64,000 bases of DNA. Origin: Cupriavidus sp. MP-37 (GTDB lineage: Bacteria > Pseudomonadota > Gammaproteobacteria > Burkholderiales > Burkholderiaceae). The stretch is taken from NCBI RefSeq assembly GCF_020618415.1, contig NZ_CP085344.1, forward strand, positions 2,255,001 through 2,319,000. Direction: 5' to 3'. This document shows, one piece after another, positions 1 through 8,587 of this stretch. The notes beneath the pieces are model-generated. The model did no database searches. It was not told the DNA's origin and saw only the letters and a list, made by a program, of their open reading frames with translations. Every line of letters starts with the position of its first letter. Position 1 is the stretch's first letter. The translations under genes were made by a program, and so were the position numbers.

Positions 1-290
1 GGCGCGCGCTGCGGCCGCTGCCGGACCGGCAGAACACCGCCGGCGTGCTGCGCCAGATGTTCGGCGACGTCTGGGAATGGACCGCCAGCGCCTTCCTGCC
101 TTATCCGGGCTTCCGCCCCAACGCCGGCACGGTGGGCGAGTACAACGGCAAGTTCATGAGCGGGCAGATGGTGCTGCGCGGCGGGTCGTGCGTCACCCCC
201 GAATCGCATATCCGCGCGAGCTACCGCAATTTCTTCTATCCGCACCAGCGCTGGCAGTTCACCGGAGTGCGGCTGGCCGACGACGTCTAG
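1..290 (+). CDS. egtB: C-terminal part of an EgtB-like ergothioneine biosynthesis protein (5' end outside window)
   Basis: Only the last 95 or so residues are present; the frame is open from base 3, so the gene begins upstream of the window. The visible part is the end of a formylglycine-generating-enzyme (FGE-sulfatase) type domain, with GDVWEWTAS, a long GEYNGKF segment, VLRGGS and a closing WQFTGVRLA. The phrase YPGFRP followed by GEYNGKF is typical of EgtB, the iron sulfoxide synthase that joins hergercynine precursors to a cysteine thiol in ergothioneine biosynthesis. The iron-binding DinB-like half lies outside the window. The final four bases overlap the convergent DUF1232 gene. Another FGE-domain protein is possible, but the signature favours EgtB. 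Confidence 0.8.
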   Translation, partial: RALRPLPDRQNTAGVLRQMFGDVWEWTASAFLPYPGFRPNAGTVGEYNGKFMSGQMVLRGGSCVTPESHIRASYRNFFYPHQRWQFTGVRLADDV

Positions 291-688
291 GGCCGCGCCC
301 AGTCTGGCGCCAGCCAGCGCCAGGCCAGCCAGGCCAGCGCGGCCCACACCAGCACGATGACCACCGCGGCCGCGCGATTGCGCGGCCGTTGCGCATGGGT
401 GGCCTGCCAGGCGTCGGCGCGGACCCGGCATTCGTCCTTGACCTCGGCGGGAATCAGCCGCAGCGTCAGCCAGATGCCGAGCGGCACCAGCAGCACGTCA
501 TCGAGATAGCCCAGCACCGGAATGAAATCCGGGATCAGGTCGAGCGGGCTGAAGGCATAGGCCACCACCAGCGCGCCCAGCAGCCGCGCCGCCCACGGCG
601 TCCGGGGATGGCGGCTGCAGAACCACAGCATCAGCAGGCTGCCCTTGAGCCCGCGCGCCCACTGGCGCAGGCGCGAGCCGGTCGCCAT
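287..688 (-). CDS. DUF1232 (YkvA-type) small membrane protein
   Basis: This 133-residue protein carries the DUF1232 signature [18 protein letters not shown] at about residues 47-64 inside a hydrophobic stretch (31-80). A second membrane segment lies near the C terminus (about 108-126). Proteins of this family are small inner-membrane proteins of unknown biochemical role. It is the last gene of the minus-strand run that starts at mltG, 15 bases after the ankyrin gene, and its stop overlaps the end of the convergent egtB-like gene by four bases. No catalytic residues are recognisable and no function can be assigned. Confidence 0.8.
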   Translation of the reverse strand: MATGSRLRQWARGLKGSLLMLWFCSRHPRTPWAARLLGALVVAYAFSPLDLIPDFIPVLGYLDDVLLVPLGIWLTLRLIPAEVKDECRVRADAWQATHAQRPRNRAAAVVIVLVWAALAWLAWRWLAPDWARP

Positions 689-703
689 CGGCGCTGGCCC
701 GGC

Positions 704-1450
704 TTACCAGCCCTTGCTCTGCGGCGCGGCGGGACGCTGGCCGCCGGGCTCGGCGACGGGCGGTTTCAGCGGCGGCGCCGGCACGATCGGGGTCTGCGGA
801 TACAGCTTCTGCCAGCGCGCCTTCAGGCCGCTGGCGATCTCGCCCTGGTTATAACGCTCGGCAAAGTCGATCACGGTCATGCCCTGCTGGTTCTTCAGGC
901 GCATGTCGGCGCCTTCGTCCAGCAGCAGCTTGACGGTCTCGATATGGCCGCCGCGCGCGGCCATCATCAGCGGGGTGGTGCCGTTGGGGCTTTCGGCGTC
1001 GATATACGCGGCATGGTCGACCAGGTACTTGACCACGTCGTTGTGGCCGTTGGTGGCGGCATAGTGCAGCGGCGTCCAGCCGGTCTTGTTGATCTCGGCC
1101 TCCATGTCGTCGACCATCAGCTTGACCATGTCGAGCTGGCCCTGCAGCGCGGCCATCATCAGCGGGGTTTCGCCGGCCGGGTTGGCCTTGTCGAAGTCGA
1201 TGTCCCTGGCGCGGATCAGCACCGTCGCCGCCTTCAGCGACTTCTCGCGCAGCGCCAGCACCAGCGCCGGGTTGCCGCGGTTGTCGACCACGTTGGGGTC
1301 GACGCCCTTTGCCAGCAGCTTCTTGACGGTATTGGCGTCGTCGAATTCCACCGCCTTGCGCATGTCGTCGGCCGGCGCGGCCTGCGCGAGCGTGGCGGCG
1401 GCCAGCGCAACAGCGCCGGCGGCACGTCGGACAAATTTCATGTCAAACAT
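704..1450 (-). CDS. exported ankyrin-repeat protein
   Basis: The 248-residue product has a clear signal peptide (positively charged start, Ala-rich core, cleavage expected after AQA near residue 24). About five ankyrin repeats follow (TPLMMAALQG, TPLHYAATNG, TPLMMAARGG motifs), with a proline-rich tail after residue 215. It is probably a periplasmic protein-protein interaction module. The start at 1450 was chosen because an AGGAAA ribosome site sits just upstream and the signal peptide follows directly; an in-frame ATG at 1441 is the alternative. The start codon overlaps the last 8 bases of tatD, so the two are likely translationally coupled. Its partner is unknown. Confidence 0.85.
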   Translation of the reverse strand: MFDMKFVRRAAGAVALAAATLAQAAPADDMRKAVEFDDANTVKKLLAKGVDPNVVDNRGNPALVLALREKSLKAATVLIRARDIDFDKANPAGETPLMMAALQGQLDMVKLMVDDMEAEINKTGWTPLHYAATNGHNDVVKYLVDHAAYIDAESPNGTTPLMMAARGGHIETVKLLLDEGADMRLKNQQGMTVIDFAERYNQGEIASGLKARWQKLYPQTPIVPAPPLKPPVAEPGGQRPAAPQSKGW

Positions 1451-2237
1451 GAGATTTCCTGTCAATGTGCTCGAATAGATTGAAGAAATTTTCCGTCGTC
1501 TGTTCCGCGACCTGTTCCACCGGCACGCCGCGCAGCTGTGCGATGAATTCGCCCACATGGCGCACCCAGGCCGGCTCGTTGGTCTTGCCGCGATACGGCA
1601 CCGGTGCCAGGTAGGGCGAATCGGTCTCGATCAGCATCCGCTCCAGCGGCACCTTGCGCGCGGTTTCCTGCAGCTCCGCCGCGCTCTTGAAGGTGACGAT
1701 GCCGGAAAACGAGATATGGAAGCCCTGGTCCAGCGCCTGGCGGGCGACGTCCCAGGTTTCGGTGAAGCAGTGCATCACGCCACCGGCCTCGCCCGCGTTT
1801 TCCTCGCGCATCAGGCGCAGCGTGTCGTCGGCGGACGAGCGGGTATGGATGATCAGCGGCTTGCCGGTCTGGCGCGCGGCGCGGATATGGGTGCGGAAGC
1901 GTTCGCGCTGCCATTCCATCTCGGCGATGCTGCGGCCGTTGAGCCGGTAGTAGTCCAGCCCGGTCTCGCCGGTGCCGACCACGCGCGGGTGGGCCGACAG
2001 CGCCACCAGCCGCTCGAGCGTCGGATCCTCGCCCTCTTCGTAGTCCGGGTGCACGCCGACCGACGCGTACAGGTTGGGATGCTGCTCGGCCAGCGCCAGC
2101 ACGCGCGGAAAATCTTCCAGCGTGACCGAGATGCACAGCGCATGCGTGACCTGGTTGGCGCGCATGTTGTCCAGCAGTTCGGGCAGGCGCGCGGCCAGTT
2201 CGGGGAAATCGATATGGCAGTGGGAATCGACAAACAT
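1443..2237 (-). CDS. tatD: TatD-family metal-dependent deoxyribonuclease
   Basis: The 264-residue protein starts with the TatD metal motif DSHCHID (His6 and His8). It also has the other family landmarks: GTGETGLDYY, the IIHTR strand, MHCFTE, and the closing IETDSPYLAP. TatD/YcfH proteins are cytoplasmic TIM-barrel amidohydrolase-fold nucleases acting as 3'-5' exonucleases on DNA and RNA, with proposed roles in DNA repair and quality control. Longer upstream in-frame starts run through the neighbouring gene, so the ATG at 2237 is used. Its position downstream of holB and pilZ matches the widespread holB-tatD order. It overlaps the ankyrin gene by 8 bases. Confidence 0.93.
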   Translation of the reverse strand: MFVDSHCHIDFPELAARLPELLDNMRANQVTHALCISVTLEDFPRVLALAEQHPNLYASVGVHPDYEEGEDPTLERLVALSAHPRVVGTGETGLDYYRLNGRSIAEMEWQRERFRTHIRAARQTGKPLIIHTRSSADDTLRLMREENAGEAGGVMHCFTETWDVARQALDQGFHISFSGIVTFKSAAELQETARKVPLERMLIETDSPYLAPVPYRGKTNEPAWVRHVGEFIAQLRGVPVEQVAEQTTENFFNLFEHIDRKSHV

Positions 2238-2257
2238 GGGGAATCTCGGAAGCCGGC

Positions 2258-2764
2258 TCAGGCCGCGTCCACGCGGCGGCCGACGATGATCAGGTCGCGC
2301 TCGACGCCGTCGAGCACGGCCACGCGCGGCAGCTCGCCCCAGCGCGTGAAGCCCAGCGACGCGAACAGGCCCAGGCTGGGCGCGTTGTGGCCGAAGATAA
2401 AGCCGAGCAGCGTGTTGACCCCGACCGCGGGCGCGTGGTCGATGGCCTGCTGCAGCAGGTAGCGCCCCAGCCCCTGGCCGCGGCGCTGTGCGTCGAGGTA
2501 AATCGAGACCTCGGCGGTGGCGCCATAGGCCGGGCGCCCGTAAAAGTCGGAAAAGCTCATCCAGCCGGCCATGCTGCCGTCGGCGTCCTCGCACACCCAC
2601 AGCGGGCGGCGCCCGGGCTGGTGGGCGTCGAACCAGGCCTGGCGCGAGGCCACGGTGACCGGCTCGGTGTCGGCCGTGACCATGCCCGAAGGCACGGTGC
2701 CGTTGTAGATGGCGACGATGCCCGCGAGGTCGCGGGGTTCAGCAATTCGTAGCGAGAAATTCAT
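2258..2764 (-). CDS. GNAT acetyltransferase, phosphinothricin/methionine-sulfone type
   Basis: The protein has 168 residues, a normal length for the Pat/YncA (MnaT) branch of GNAT N-acetyltransferases, which acetylate small amino-acid analogues such as phosphinothricin or methionine sulfone using acetyl-CoA. The opening RIAEPRDLAGIVAIYN, the WMSFSDFYGRPAY segment and the acetyl-CoA loop RRGQGLGR (94-101) support this. The start is fixed by the family N terminus, but no Shine-Dalgarno sequence precedes it. Instead an AT-rich tract and a perfect hairpin (2779-2798) lie directly upstream, so it may be expressed separately from pilZ. The true substrate cannot be told from sequence. Confidence 0.85.
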   Translation of the reverse strand: MNFSLRIAEPRDLAGIVAIYNGTVPSGMVTADTEPVTVASRQAWFDAHQPGRRPLWVCEDADGSMAGWMSFSDFYGRPAYGATAEVSIYLDAQRRGQGLGRYLLQQAIDHAPAVGVNTLLGFIFGHNAPSLGLFASLGFTRWGELPRVAVLDGVERDLIIVGRRVDAA

Positions 2765-2766
2765 TG

Positions 2767-2798
2767 AAAATCAATAAATTGCGAGAGGTTTCTCGCAA
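2767..2798 (-). terminator. hairpin with U-rich tail between pilZ and the GNAT gene
   Basis: Bases 2779-2798 form a perfect 8-bp stem (TTGCGAGA with TCTCGCAA) around a 4-base loop. Read on the minus strand, the stem is followed by an AT-rich tract (TTTATTGATTTT) before the GNAT start codon. This is the shape of an intrinsic terminator for the mltG-tmk-holB-pilZ unit, although the tail is interrupted by a G. It may also act as a leader element for the GNAT gene. Confidence 0.5.
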
Positions 2799-2801
2799 CG
2801 T

Positions 2802-3245
2802 TCATAAAGTTTGGGTGGGACGCCCGGACTCCAGCATCTTGCCCAGGATTTCCTCGATCGCGCGGCGCAGGTTGCGCCCGTTGTCGTCGTCGGGCAGGTG
2901 CACGCCAATGCCGGGGGTCTTCATCGGCGTGCCGGCAGGGGTGATCCAGGCGACGTGGCCGGCGATCTGGTACTTCTGCGGCCGGTCCAGCAGCGACAAT
3001 ACCAGGAACACCTGCTCGCCCAGCCGGAACGGCCGGTTCGACGGCACGAAGATGCCGCCGCGCGCCAGGAACGGCATATAGGCCGCGTACAGCCCGGCCT
3101 GGTCCTTGATCGACAGCGACAGCACATTGGGGCGCGACGCTGCCCCGCTGGCCGATCCACTACCCGGGGCGTTCCCTGGTCCGTTCCCCGGGGCGTTTCC
3201 GAATCCCGCCCCGGCCGGCGCCGTGCCGGCGACTGCTGTGTTCAT
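2802..3245 (-). CDS. pilZ: PilZ-domain protein (type IV pilus / c-di-GMP-type)
   Basis: This 147-residue protein has a low-complexity Gly/Asn/Pro/Ala N terminus (about 1-38) and then a PilZ fold: an LSLSIKDQAGLYAAYMPFL strand region, GGIFVPS, FLVLSLLD, VAWITP and GIGVHLPDD. It belongs to the short PilZ group named after the Pseudomonas type IV pilus assembly factor. The canonical c-di-GMP motif RxxxR is not evident, in line with founder PilZ proteins that do not bind the nucleotide. It lies directly downstream of holB, the conserved position in beta- and gamma-proteobacteria. The Gly/Asn/Pro-rich N terminus is unusual and may be a flexible tail. Confidence 0.88.
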   Translation of the reverse strand: MNTAVAGTAPAGAGFGNAPGNGPGNAPGSGSASGAASRPNVLSLSIKDQAGLYAAYMPFLARGGIFVPSNRPFRLGEQVFLVLSLLDRPQKYQIAGHVAWITPAGTPMKTPGIGVHLPDDDNGRNLRRAIEEILGKMLESGRPTQTL

Positions 3246-3309
3246 GGTTGACCCCCTGACAATGGCGTCGCTGCTTGTTGTTATGGTTCGGGCCCGGCCG
3301 CCTGCCGCG

Positions 3310-4317
3310 CTAGCGGAACAGCTGCCGGTACTCCAGGAATACCGCTTCCATCACCAGCCTGGCCGCCAGCGGATGGTTCTCGCTGCGGCGGTGTGCATTC
3401 AGGCGCGCGGCGAACGCCTGCAGGCCGTGCGCATCGGTGGCGGCGGCGCAGCGCGCCAGCGCGGCACGCTCCTTGGGGAAATACCGCGGCGCGGCGCCGC
3501 CCTCCAGGCGCAATGCCAGCAGATCGTACGTCCAGCGCTGCAGGATGCCAAGCACGGCGGGCACCGGCAGCTTCTGCAGTTGCTCGGCCGCCGCGGCGGC
3601 GTCGAAGGCGGCGGCGGCGCCGAGCTGGCCGACCAGCCAGCGCTGCAGCGGCTGCTCCTCGGCCTCGGCGGCATGCAATGCGGTCAGCGGCGAGCCGCCG
3701 GCCAGCGCCAGCTGGGCCTCGGCATCCGCCACGCCCTGGCCGCGCAGCCACGCCAGCGCGGCCTCGGGCGTCGGGCGCTGGGCCGAGAACTGGCGGCAGC
3801 GCGACAGGATGGTCGGCAGGATGCGGTCCAGGCGGTCGGTCACCAGCAGGAACACGGTCGACGGCGGCGGTTCTTCCAGCGTCTTCAGCAAGGCATTGGC
3901 GCCCTCGGTCTGCAGCGCGTCGAGCGGATAGACCACCACCACGCGCAGCCCGGCGCGGTGCGTGCCGACGCCGACGGCCTCGATCAGCGCGCGCACCTGC
4001 TCCATGCGGATGATCTTGCTGGGCGCCTTCTTCTTGCCGCCCTCGTCGGTCTCCGCCTCGGCCGAGGCGTCGAGCGCCTCGGGCCGTACCACGGTGAAGT
4101 CCGGGTGGTTGCCCTGGCTGAACCAGTGGCAGGCGGCGCACTGGCCGCAGGGCTGCCCGTCCGCCCGCGGCGCCTCGCACAGCAGCCCCTGGGCGAAATG
4201 CAGCGCCAGGTCGCGCTTGCCGATGCCTTGCTGGCCGTGGATCAGCAAGGCATGCGGCAGCCGCCCGCGCAGCGCGCCAAGCCGTTGCCAATCTTCGTTC
4301 TGCCAGGGATATAGCAT
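3310..4317 (-). CDS. holB: DNA polymerase III subunit delta'
   Basis: The 335-residue product has the delta' features: a degenerate P-loop GQQGIGKRD (28-36), a four-cysteine zinc module (Cys47, 57, 60, 63) and the SRC motif in TILSRCRQF. It is part of the clamp-loader complex that opens the beta sliding clamp. The start at 4317 (MLYPWQ) gives the usual family length. The frame is open for another 36 codons upstream, but those run into an intergenic palindromic repeat (4386-4471) and are unlikely to be translated; an ATG at 4374 is a weaker alternative. No strong ribosome site precedes either. It follows tmk and precedes pilZ. Confidence 0.92.
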   Translation of the reverse strand: MLYPWQNEDWQRLGALRGRLPHALLIHGQQGIGKRDLALHFAQGLLCEAPRADGQPCGQCAACHWFSQGNHPDFTVVRPEALDASAEAETDEGGKKKAPSKIIRMEQVRALIEAVGVGTHRAGLRVVVVYPLDALQTEGANALLKTLEEPPPSTVFLLVTDRLDRILPTILSRCRQFSAQRPTPEAALAWLRGQGVADAEAQLALAGGSPLTALHAAEAEEQPLQRWLVGQLGAAAAFDAAAAAEQLQKLPVPAVLGILQRWTYDLLALRLEGGAAPRYFPKERAALARCAAATDAHGLQAFAARLNAHRRSENHPLAARLVMEAVFLEYRQLFR

Positions 4318-4385
4318 GTGAATCAGTGGGTTAAAGGCGGTATTGAATGTAGTTTCAAGGAGCGACATCCCTGCGGACTGCCACA

Positions 4386-4471
4386 TCGTCCCCGCGAAAG
4401 CGGGGAACCAGCGTCTTTGCAGCACAGACGCGTTTCAAAGTCGCTGGATTCCCGCTTTCGCGGGAATGACG
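4386..4471. repeat. REP-like palindromic repeat, type 2, copy 1
   Basis: Two palindromic arms, at 4389-4406 (TCCCCGCGAAAGCGGGGA) and 4448-4467 (ATTCCCGCTTTCGCGGGAAT), lie in inverted orientation. Each is extended by a matching CCAGCG segment, so the whole element can fold into a large cruciform. It lies between tmk and holB. A second copy with the same architecture is at 23931-24017. It resembles the small non-autonomous interspersed repeats found in many proteobacteria. Confidence 0.8.
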
Positions 4472-4494
4472 GTGCGGGTCTATGTCCTAATGAA

Positions 4495-5106
4495 TCAAAT
4501 AGTTGCGAGGATCTTCTCAAGCTCGTCGCGAATATCGGCAATGCTGCGCGTGGCGTCGATCACGCGGAAGCGCTGCGGCGACTGCGCCGCGCGGCGCAGG
4601 TATTCGTCCCGGGTGCGCTGGAAGAAGGCGCGCGATTCGGCCTCGAACTTGTCCGGCGTGCGCGCGGCGGCCAGGCGGGCGCTGGCGGTTTCGAGCGGCA
4701 CGTCGAACAGCAGCGTCAGGTCCGGTTGCAGGCCGCCCTGGACCCAGCCTTCCAGCACTTCGAGCCGGCCGGTGGGCAGGCCCCTGCCGCCGCCCTGGTA
4801 GGCAAAGGTGGCATCGGTGAAGCGGTCGGAAATCACCCACTTGCCGCGCTCCAGCGCGGGGGCGATGACTTCGGCAATATGCTCGCGGCGGGCGGCGAAC
4901 ATCAGCAGCGCCTCGGTTTCCAGATGCATCTTGCGGTGCAGCAGGATCTGGCGCAGGTCTTCGCCCAGCGACGTGCCGCCGGGCTCGCGCGTGGTGACGA
5001 CCCCGGCGATGTCGGCGCGCGCGCGCAGGCGGTCGGCAACCCAGTCGATGTGGGTGCTCTTGCCGGCGCCGTCGATGCCCTCGAAGGTAATGAATTTTCC
5101 GCGCAT
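4495..5106 (-). CDS. tmk: thymidylate kinase
   Basis: This 203-residue enzyme phosphorylates dTMP to dTDP with ATP. The P-loop [11 protein letters not shown] (about 8-18), the TREPGGT motif (39-45), the [17 protein letters not shown] substrate loop (94-110) and the overall length are all standard. It is 7 bases downstream of mltG and upstream of holB, the common mltG-tmk-holB arrangement. The ATG at 5106 is the only sensible start. Confidence 0.96.
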   Translation of the reverse strand: MRGKFITFEGIDGAGKSTHIDWVADRLRARADIAGVVTTREPGGTSLGEDLRQILLHRKMHLETEALLMFAARREHIAEVIAPALERGKWVISDRFTDATFAYQGGGRGLPTGRLEVLEGWVQGGLQPDLTLLFDVPLETASARLAAARTPDKFEAESRAFFQRTRDEYLRRAAQSPQRFRVIDATRSIADIRDELEKILATI

Positions 5107-5113
5107 GGAATGC

Positions 5114-6109
5114 CTATTTGCCGCGCTGGTACTTGTCGACCGCGCGGTTGTGTTCGGGTAGCGAGTTGGAGAAATGGCTGCTGCCGTCGCCGCGGGCGAC
5201 GAAGTACAGCGCGTCGGACGGCGCCGGCGTGGTCGCCGCGGCCAGCGAGGCCAGCCCCGGCAGCGCGATCGGCGTGGGCGGCAGGCCGGTGCGGGTGTAG
5301 GTATTGTACGGGGTGTCGGCCTGCAGGTCGCGCTTGCGCAGGTCGCCGTCGAAGGCCTCGCCCAGGCCGTAGATCACGGTCGGGTCGGTCTGCAGCAGCA
5401 TGTTCTTCCTGAGCCGGTTGATAAACACCGCGGCGATCATCGGGCGCTCGGCGGCCTGGCCGGTTTCCTTCTCGACGATCGACGCCATCACCAGCGCCTC
5501 GTACGGGGTCTTGTACGGCAGGTCGGGCGAGCGCGCGTTCCAGGCCTCGTTCAGCCGGCGCTGCATGGCGCGGTAGGCGTGCTTGTACAGCTCGAGGTCG
5601 CTGCTGCCGCGCGCGAACAGGTAGGTGTCCGGAAAGAACAGCCCCTCGGGCGACGCCTCGGCCGCGCCGATGGCTTTCATCAGTTCGGCGTCGGACATGC
5701 CGCGGGTGTCGTGGCGCAGCGCCGGGCTGGCATCGACCGCGGCGCGCATCTTGCGGAATTCCCAGCCCTCGATCACCGTGACCACGTAGTGCGTGACCTC
5801 GCCGCGCGCCAGCTTGCCCAGGATCGACAGCGGCGTGGCGCCGGTTTCGAAGGTATAGCCGCCGGCCTTCAGGTCGGCGCCGTGTCCGGTCAGGCGCGCC
5901 AGCAGCATGAACAGCCGCGGGTCCATGCCCACGCCGCCGCGCTGGATCTGGCGGCCAACGCTGGCCACGCCGGAATTGGGCTTGATCACCACTTCGAGCG
6001 GCGACTTGCCCAGCGACACCGGGTGATTGGCCCACCACGCAAAGCCGCCCACGGCCGCCAGCGCGAACACCAGCACGGCCAGCCCAAGGCTGAGGAGTAA
6101 ACGTTTCAT
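5114..6109 (-). CDS. mltG: endolytic murein transglycosylase MltG
   Basis: This YceG/MltG protein of 331 residues has an N-terminal membrane anchor (about 4-26) and a periplasmic catalytic domain. Family landmarks are EGWEFRKMR (114-122), EGLFFPDTY (155-163), the conserved VEKETG (212-217) that holds the catalytic glutamate, and the closing AVDKYQRGK. MltG cleaves nascent peptidoglycan strands and is thought to terminate glycan elongation. The start at 6109 gives a charged MKR N terminus before the membrane segment; longer in-frame starts would run into the divergent ygfZ leader. It heads the mltG-tmk-holB-pilZ run. Confidence 0.94.
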   Translation of the reverse strand: MKRLLLSLGLAVLVFALAAVGGFAWWANHPVSLGKSPLEVVIKPNSGVASVGRQIQRGGVGMDPRLFMLLARLTGHGADLKAGGYTFETGATPLSILGKLARGEVTHYVVTVIEGWEFRKMRAAVDASPALRHDTRGMSDAELMKAIGAAEASPEGLFFPDTYLFARGSSDLELYKHAYRAMQRRLNEAWNARSPDLPYKTPYEALVMASIVEKETGQAAERPMIAAVFINRLRKNMLLQTDPTVIYGLGEAFDGDLRKRDLQADTPYNTYTRTGLPPTPIALPGLASLAAATTPAPSDALYFVARGDGSSHFSNSLPEHNRAVDKYQRGK

Positions 6110-6200
6110 GTATCTGTCGTAGGGACCGGCCGCCGGCACCCCCGGCGCAAGCGCGCACCGCAGCGGACCACCGGTGCCGGCCGAAAATCTCGTAGCCCCA

Positions 6201-6270
6201 TATAATAACCGGCAGCCTGGCCCCGACCGTGAGCCGTGGCGCCGGCGCCGCCCGCGCGTCGGGCGCCACG
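6201..6270 (+). promoter_or_regulatory. candidate ygfZ promoter (-10 TATAAT) and leader hairpin
   Basis: A perfect TATAAT lies at 6201-6206 in the mltG/ygfZ divergent region, without a good -35 at 16-18 bases. Downstream, 6235-6243 (CGTGGCGCC) pairs perfectly with 6262-6270 (GGCGCCACG) to form a 9-bp stem with an 18-base loop, in the leader about 60 bases before the ygfZ start. The hairpin could affect transcription or translation of ygfZ. Confidence 0.4.
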
Positions 6271-6328
6271 CAGACTCGGCGCGTGCCGTTTCCTTCCCTC
6301 CCCGATTTGCCTCGACGATTGCCTCGCA

Positions 6329-7345
6329 ATGCCAGCATTGAATCCCCAAGCCCAGGAACTCGCCGCAAACCTTGACGCGCTGCAGGCCGGCGGCGTGGTT
6401 TGCACCCCCGCCGGGCTCGGCCTCGTTCGCGTGGCGGGCGAAGACGCCGCCAGCTTCCTGCACACCCAGCTGACCAACGCGGTCGAAGACCTGGCGCCGG
6501 GCACGGCGCGCCTGGCCGGCTACTGCTCGCCCAAGGGCCGGCTGCTGGCCACCTTCCTGATGTGGCGCGACGCCGACGGCATCGTGCTGCAGCTGTCGGC
6601 CGAGATCCAGGCCGCGGTGCAGAAGCGGCTGTCGATGTTCGTGCTGCGCGCCAAGGCCAGGTTGTCCGATATCACCCCGGCCCACGCCATCCTCGGCGTT
6701 GCCGGCACCGGCGCCGCCGCGGCGCTGGCCGCGGCCGGGCTGCCCGCGCCGGAAGCCGCCTTTGCCGTGGCCACGGCCGACGGCGCCAGCGTGATCCGCC
6801 TGCCGGACAGCGCCGGCCAGCCGCGCTGGCAGCTGGTGCTGCCGGCCGAGCGCGCCGACGCGGTGCGCGCGGCGCTGTCCGCCACGCTCACCGGCGCCGC
6901 GCCGGCGTTGTGGGACTGGCTCGACGTGCAATCCGGCCTGCCCCGCATCGTCGCGGCCACGCAGGAGCAGTTCGTGCCGCAGATGATCAATTTCGAATTG
7001 GTCGGCGGCGTCAATTTCCGCAAGGGCTGCTATCCCGGCCAGGAAGTGGTGGCGCGCAGCCAGTACCGCGGCACCCTCAAGCGCCGCATGTGGCTGGTGC
7101 AGGGCGAAGGCGAAGTGCCGGCGCCCGCCGCCGAGATCTATCGCCCGGAAGACCCGGGCCAGCCTTGCGGCATGATCGTCAACGCCGCGCCCGCGCCGGA
7201 TGGCGGCTGGGCCGGGCTGGCCGAGCTGAAGATCGATGCCGCCGGCAGCGCGCTGCGGCTGGGCAGCGCCGAGGGCACGGCCGTGGCCACGGCCAGCCTG
7301 CCCTACGCGGTGCCGCTGGGCGAGGCCGCCCAGGCCGCCGGCTGA
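6329..7345 (+). CDS. ygfZ: YgfZ/GcvT-domain folate-binding protein for Fe-S cluster maintenance
   Basis: The 338-residue protein carries the YgfZ signature KGCYPGQE (232-239) and the GcvT-like fold segments FLHTQLTN and GYCSPKGRLLATF (64-76). YgfZ (COG0354) binds tetrahydrofolate and supports synthesis or repair of certain iron-sulfur enzymes. The start at 6329 gives the normal N terminus just before the DALQAGGVVCTP strand; upstream codons in frame lie in the leader. It is divergent from mltG, and the DUF4936 gene follows after 17 bases. Confidence 0.93.
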   Translation: MPALNPQAQELAANLDALQAGGVVCTPAGLGLVRVAGEDAASFLHTQLTNAVEDLAPGTARLAGYCSPKGRLLATFLMWRDADGIVLQLSAEIQAAVQKRLSMFVLRAKARLSDITPAHAILGVAGTGAAAALAAAGLPAPEAAFAVATADGASVIRLPDSAGQPRWQLVLPAERADAVRAALSATLTGAAPALWDWLDVQSGLPRIVAATQEQFVPQMINFELVGGVNFRKGCYPGQEVVARSQYRGTLKRRMWLVQGEGEVPAPAAEIYRPEDPGQPCGMIVNAAPAPDGGWAGLAELKIDAAGSALRLGSAEGTAVATASLPYAVPLGEAAQAAG

Positions 7346-7362
7346 TTGCCACAGGACCCGCC

Positions 7363-7653
7363 ATGAGCGATCACCTCTACGTTTATTTCCGCGTGCCGGA
7401 AGCCGTCGCCGCCGAAGCGCTGCCTCACTGGCACCGCTGGATGGAAACGGTCGCCGAAGCCACCGGAATTGGTGGTACGCTGATGCGCAGGCCGGAAACC
7501 CGCGCCGGCGTGCAGACCTGGATGGAGTGCTACGCCGACGTGCCGCCCGCGTTCGATGCCACGCTGGAAGGGCTGTGGCGCCAGAGCGGGCTGGACCAGT
7601 GGGTGGAAGGCGAGCGGCGCGCCGAACACTTTATCGACCTGGACTTGCTGTAG
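7363..7653 (+). CDS. DUF4936 family small protein
   Basis: This 96-residue protein has the look of a monomeric dimeric-alpha-beta-barrel-like family: LYVYFRVPEAVA at the start, MRRPETRAGVQTWMECYADVP in the middle and an acidic C terminus. It matches what I recall of DUF4936, found beside ygfZ in Burkholderiales. No catalytic motif is visible. It starts 17 bases after ygfZ and is probably co-transcribed with it and with the NRDE gene. Confidence 0.75.
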   Translation: MSDHLYVYFRVPEAVAAEALPHWHRWMETVAEATGIGGTLMRRPETRAGVQTWMECYADVPPAFDATLEGLWRQSGLDQWVEGERRAEHFIDLDLL

Positions 7654-7738
7654 GCGCACTACAGACGTCGTGTGGGCGCCGTCGGACTGAAGTACGCGGG
7701 AGCCGCTGGCGCGGTCCCCCGGCAAAGGAAGCAAAACG

Positions 7739-8566
7739 ATGTGTCTGATCCTGGTTGCCTGGCAATCGCACCCGGACTATGCCCTGGTCGTGGCCGGCAA
7801 CCGCGATGAATTCTATGCCCGCCCGGCGGCGGCCGCGCACTGGTGGCAGGATGCGCCCCAGGTGCTGGCCGGCCGCGACCTCGCCGAGGTCATCGGCGAA
7901 CCCGGCACGTGGATGGGCGTCAACGCCGACGGCCGCTTCGCCGCGCTGACCAACTACCGTGCCCCGTCCGAAAAACGCACCGACGCGCGCTCGCGCGGCG
8001 AGCTGGTGGCCGGCTTCCTGCGCGGCCACGCGGCGCCGTTCGACTACCTCGACGGCCTCGCCGGCGAAGACGGCGCCTACAACGGCTTCAACCTGCTCGC
8101 CAGCGACCTGCGCGAACTGTGGTGGTACAGCAACCGCTCGGCCTCGCGCCAGCCGCAACGGCTGCGTCCGGGCCTGTACGGCCTGTCCAACGCGCTGCTC
8201 GATACGCCCTGGCCCAAGGTGCGCAGCCGCGTCGGCGCGCTCGCCGAAGTGCTGGCCGCCGACAGCGGCCAGGCCACTGCCAGCGCCGAGCCCTACCTGC
8301 AGATGCTGGCCGACGAGCGCCAGGCGGCGGACTTCGAGCTGCCGTCCACCGGCGTGGCGCCGGACTGGGAAAAACTGCTGTCGTCCGCCTTTATCCGCTC
8401 GCCGATGTATGGCACGCGCGCCAGCACGGTCCTGCGCATCCGCCACGACGGGCGCTTCGACCTGAGCGAACGCAGCTTCGACGCCGATGGCCGCATCGGC
8501 GACGTCGCCTTCCACGGCACGCTCAACCTGTCGCGCGACACCGGCATCGTGCAGGCGCCGCGCTGA
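7739..8566 (+). CDS. NRDE (TANGO2-like) family protein
   Basis: The 275-residue protein begins Met-Cys-Leu-Ile and contains the family-naming motif GNRDEFY at about 20-26. WMGVNADGRFAALTNYR, RGELV and the tail GTLNLSRDTGIVQ are also typical. The Cys at position 2 is conserved in this family, and an Ntn-hydrolase-like fold has been proposed. Human TANGO2 is linked to lipid and haem handling, but the bacterial role is not established. A GGAAG-like ribosome site precedes the ATG. The gene is convergent with the ElaA-like gene. Confidence 0.88.
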   Translation: MCLILVAWQSHPDYALVVAGNRDEFYARPAAAAHWWQDAPQVLAGRDLAEVIGEPGTWMGVNADGRFAALTNYRAPSEKRTDARSRGELVAGFLRGHAAPFDYLDGLAGEDGAYNGFNLLASDLRELWWYSNRSASRQPQRLRPGLYGLSNALLDTPWPKVRSRVGALAEVLAADSGQATASAEPYLQMLADERQAADFELPSTGVAPDWEKLLSSAFIRSPMYGTRASTVLRIRHDGRFDLSERSFDADGRIGDVAFHGTLNLSRDTGIVQAPR

Positions 8567-8587
8567 CGGCCGCGCCGCACCGGCGCC

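Noticed and set aside
4318..4425. N-terminal extension of holB
   Set aside because: It would translate part of a palindromic repeat and exceeds the family length.
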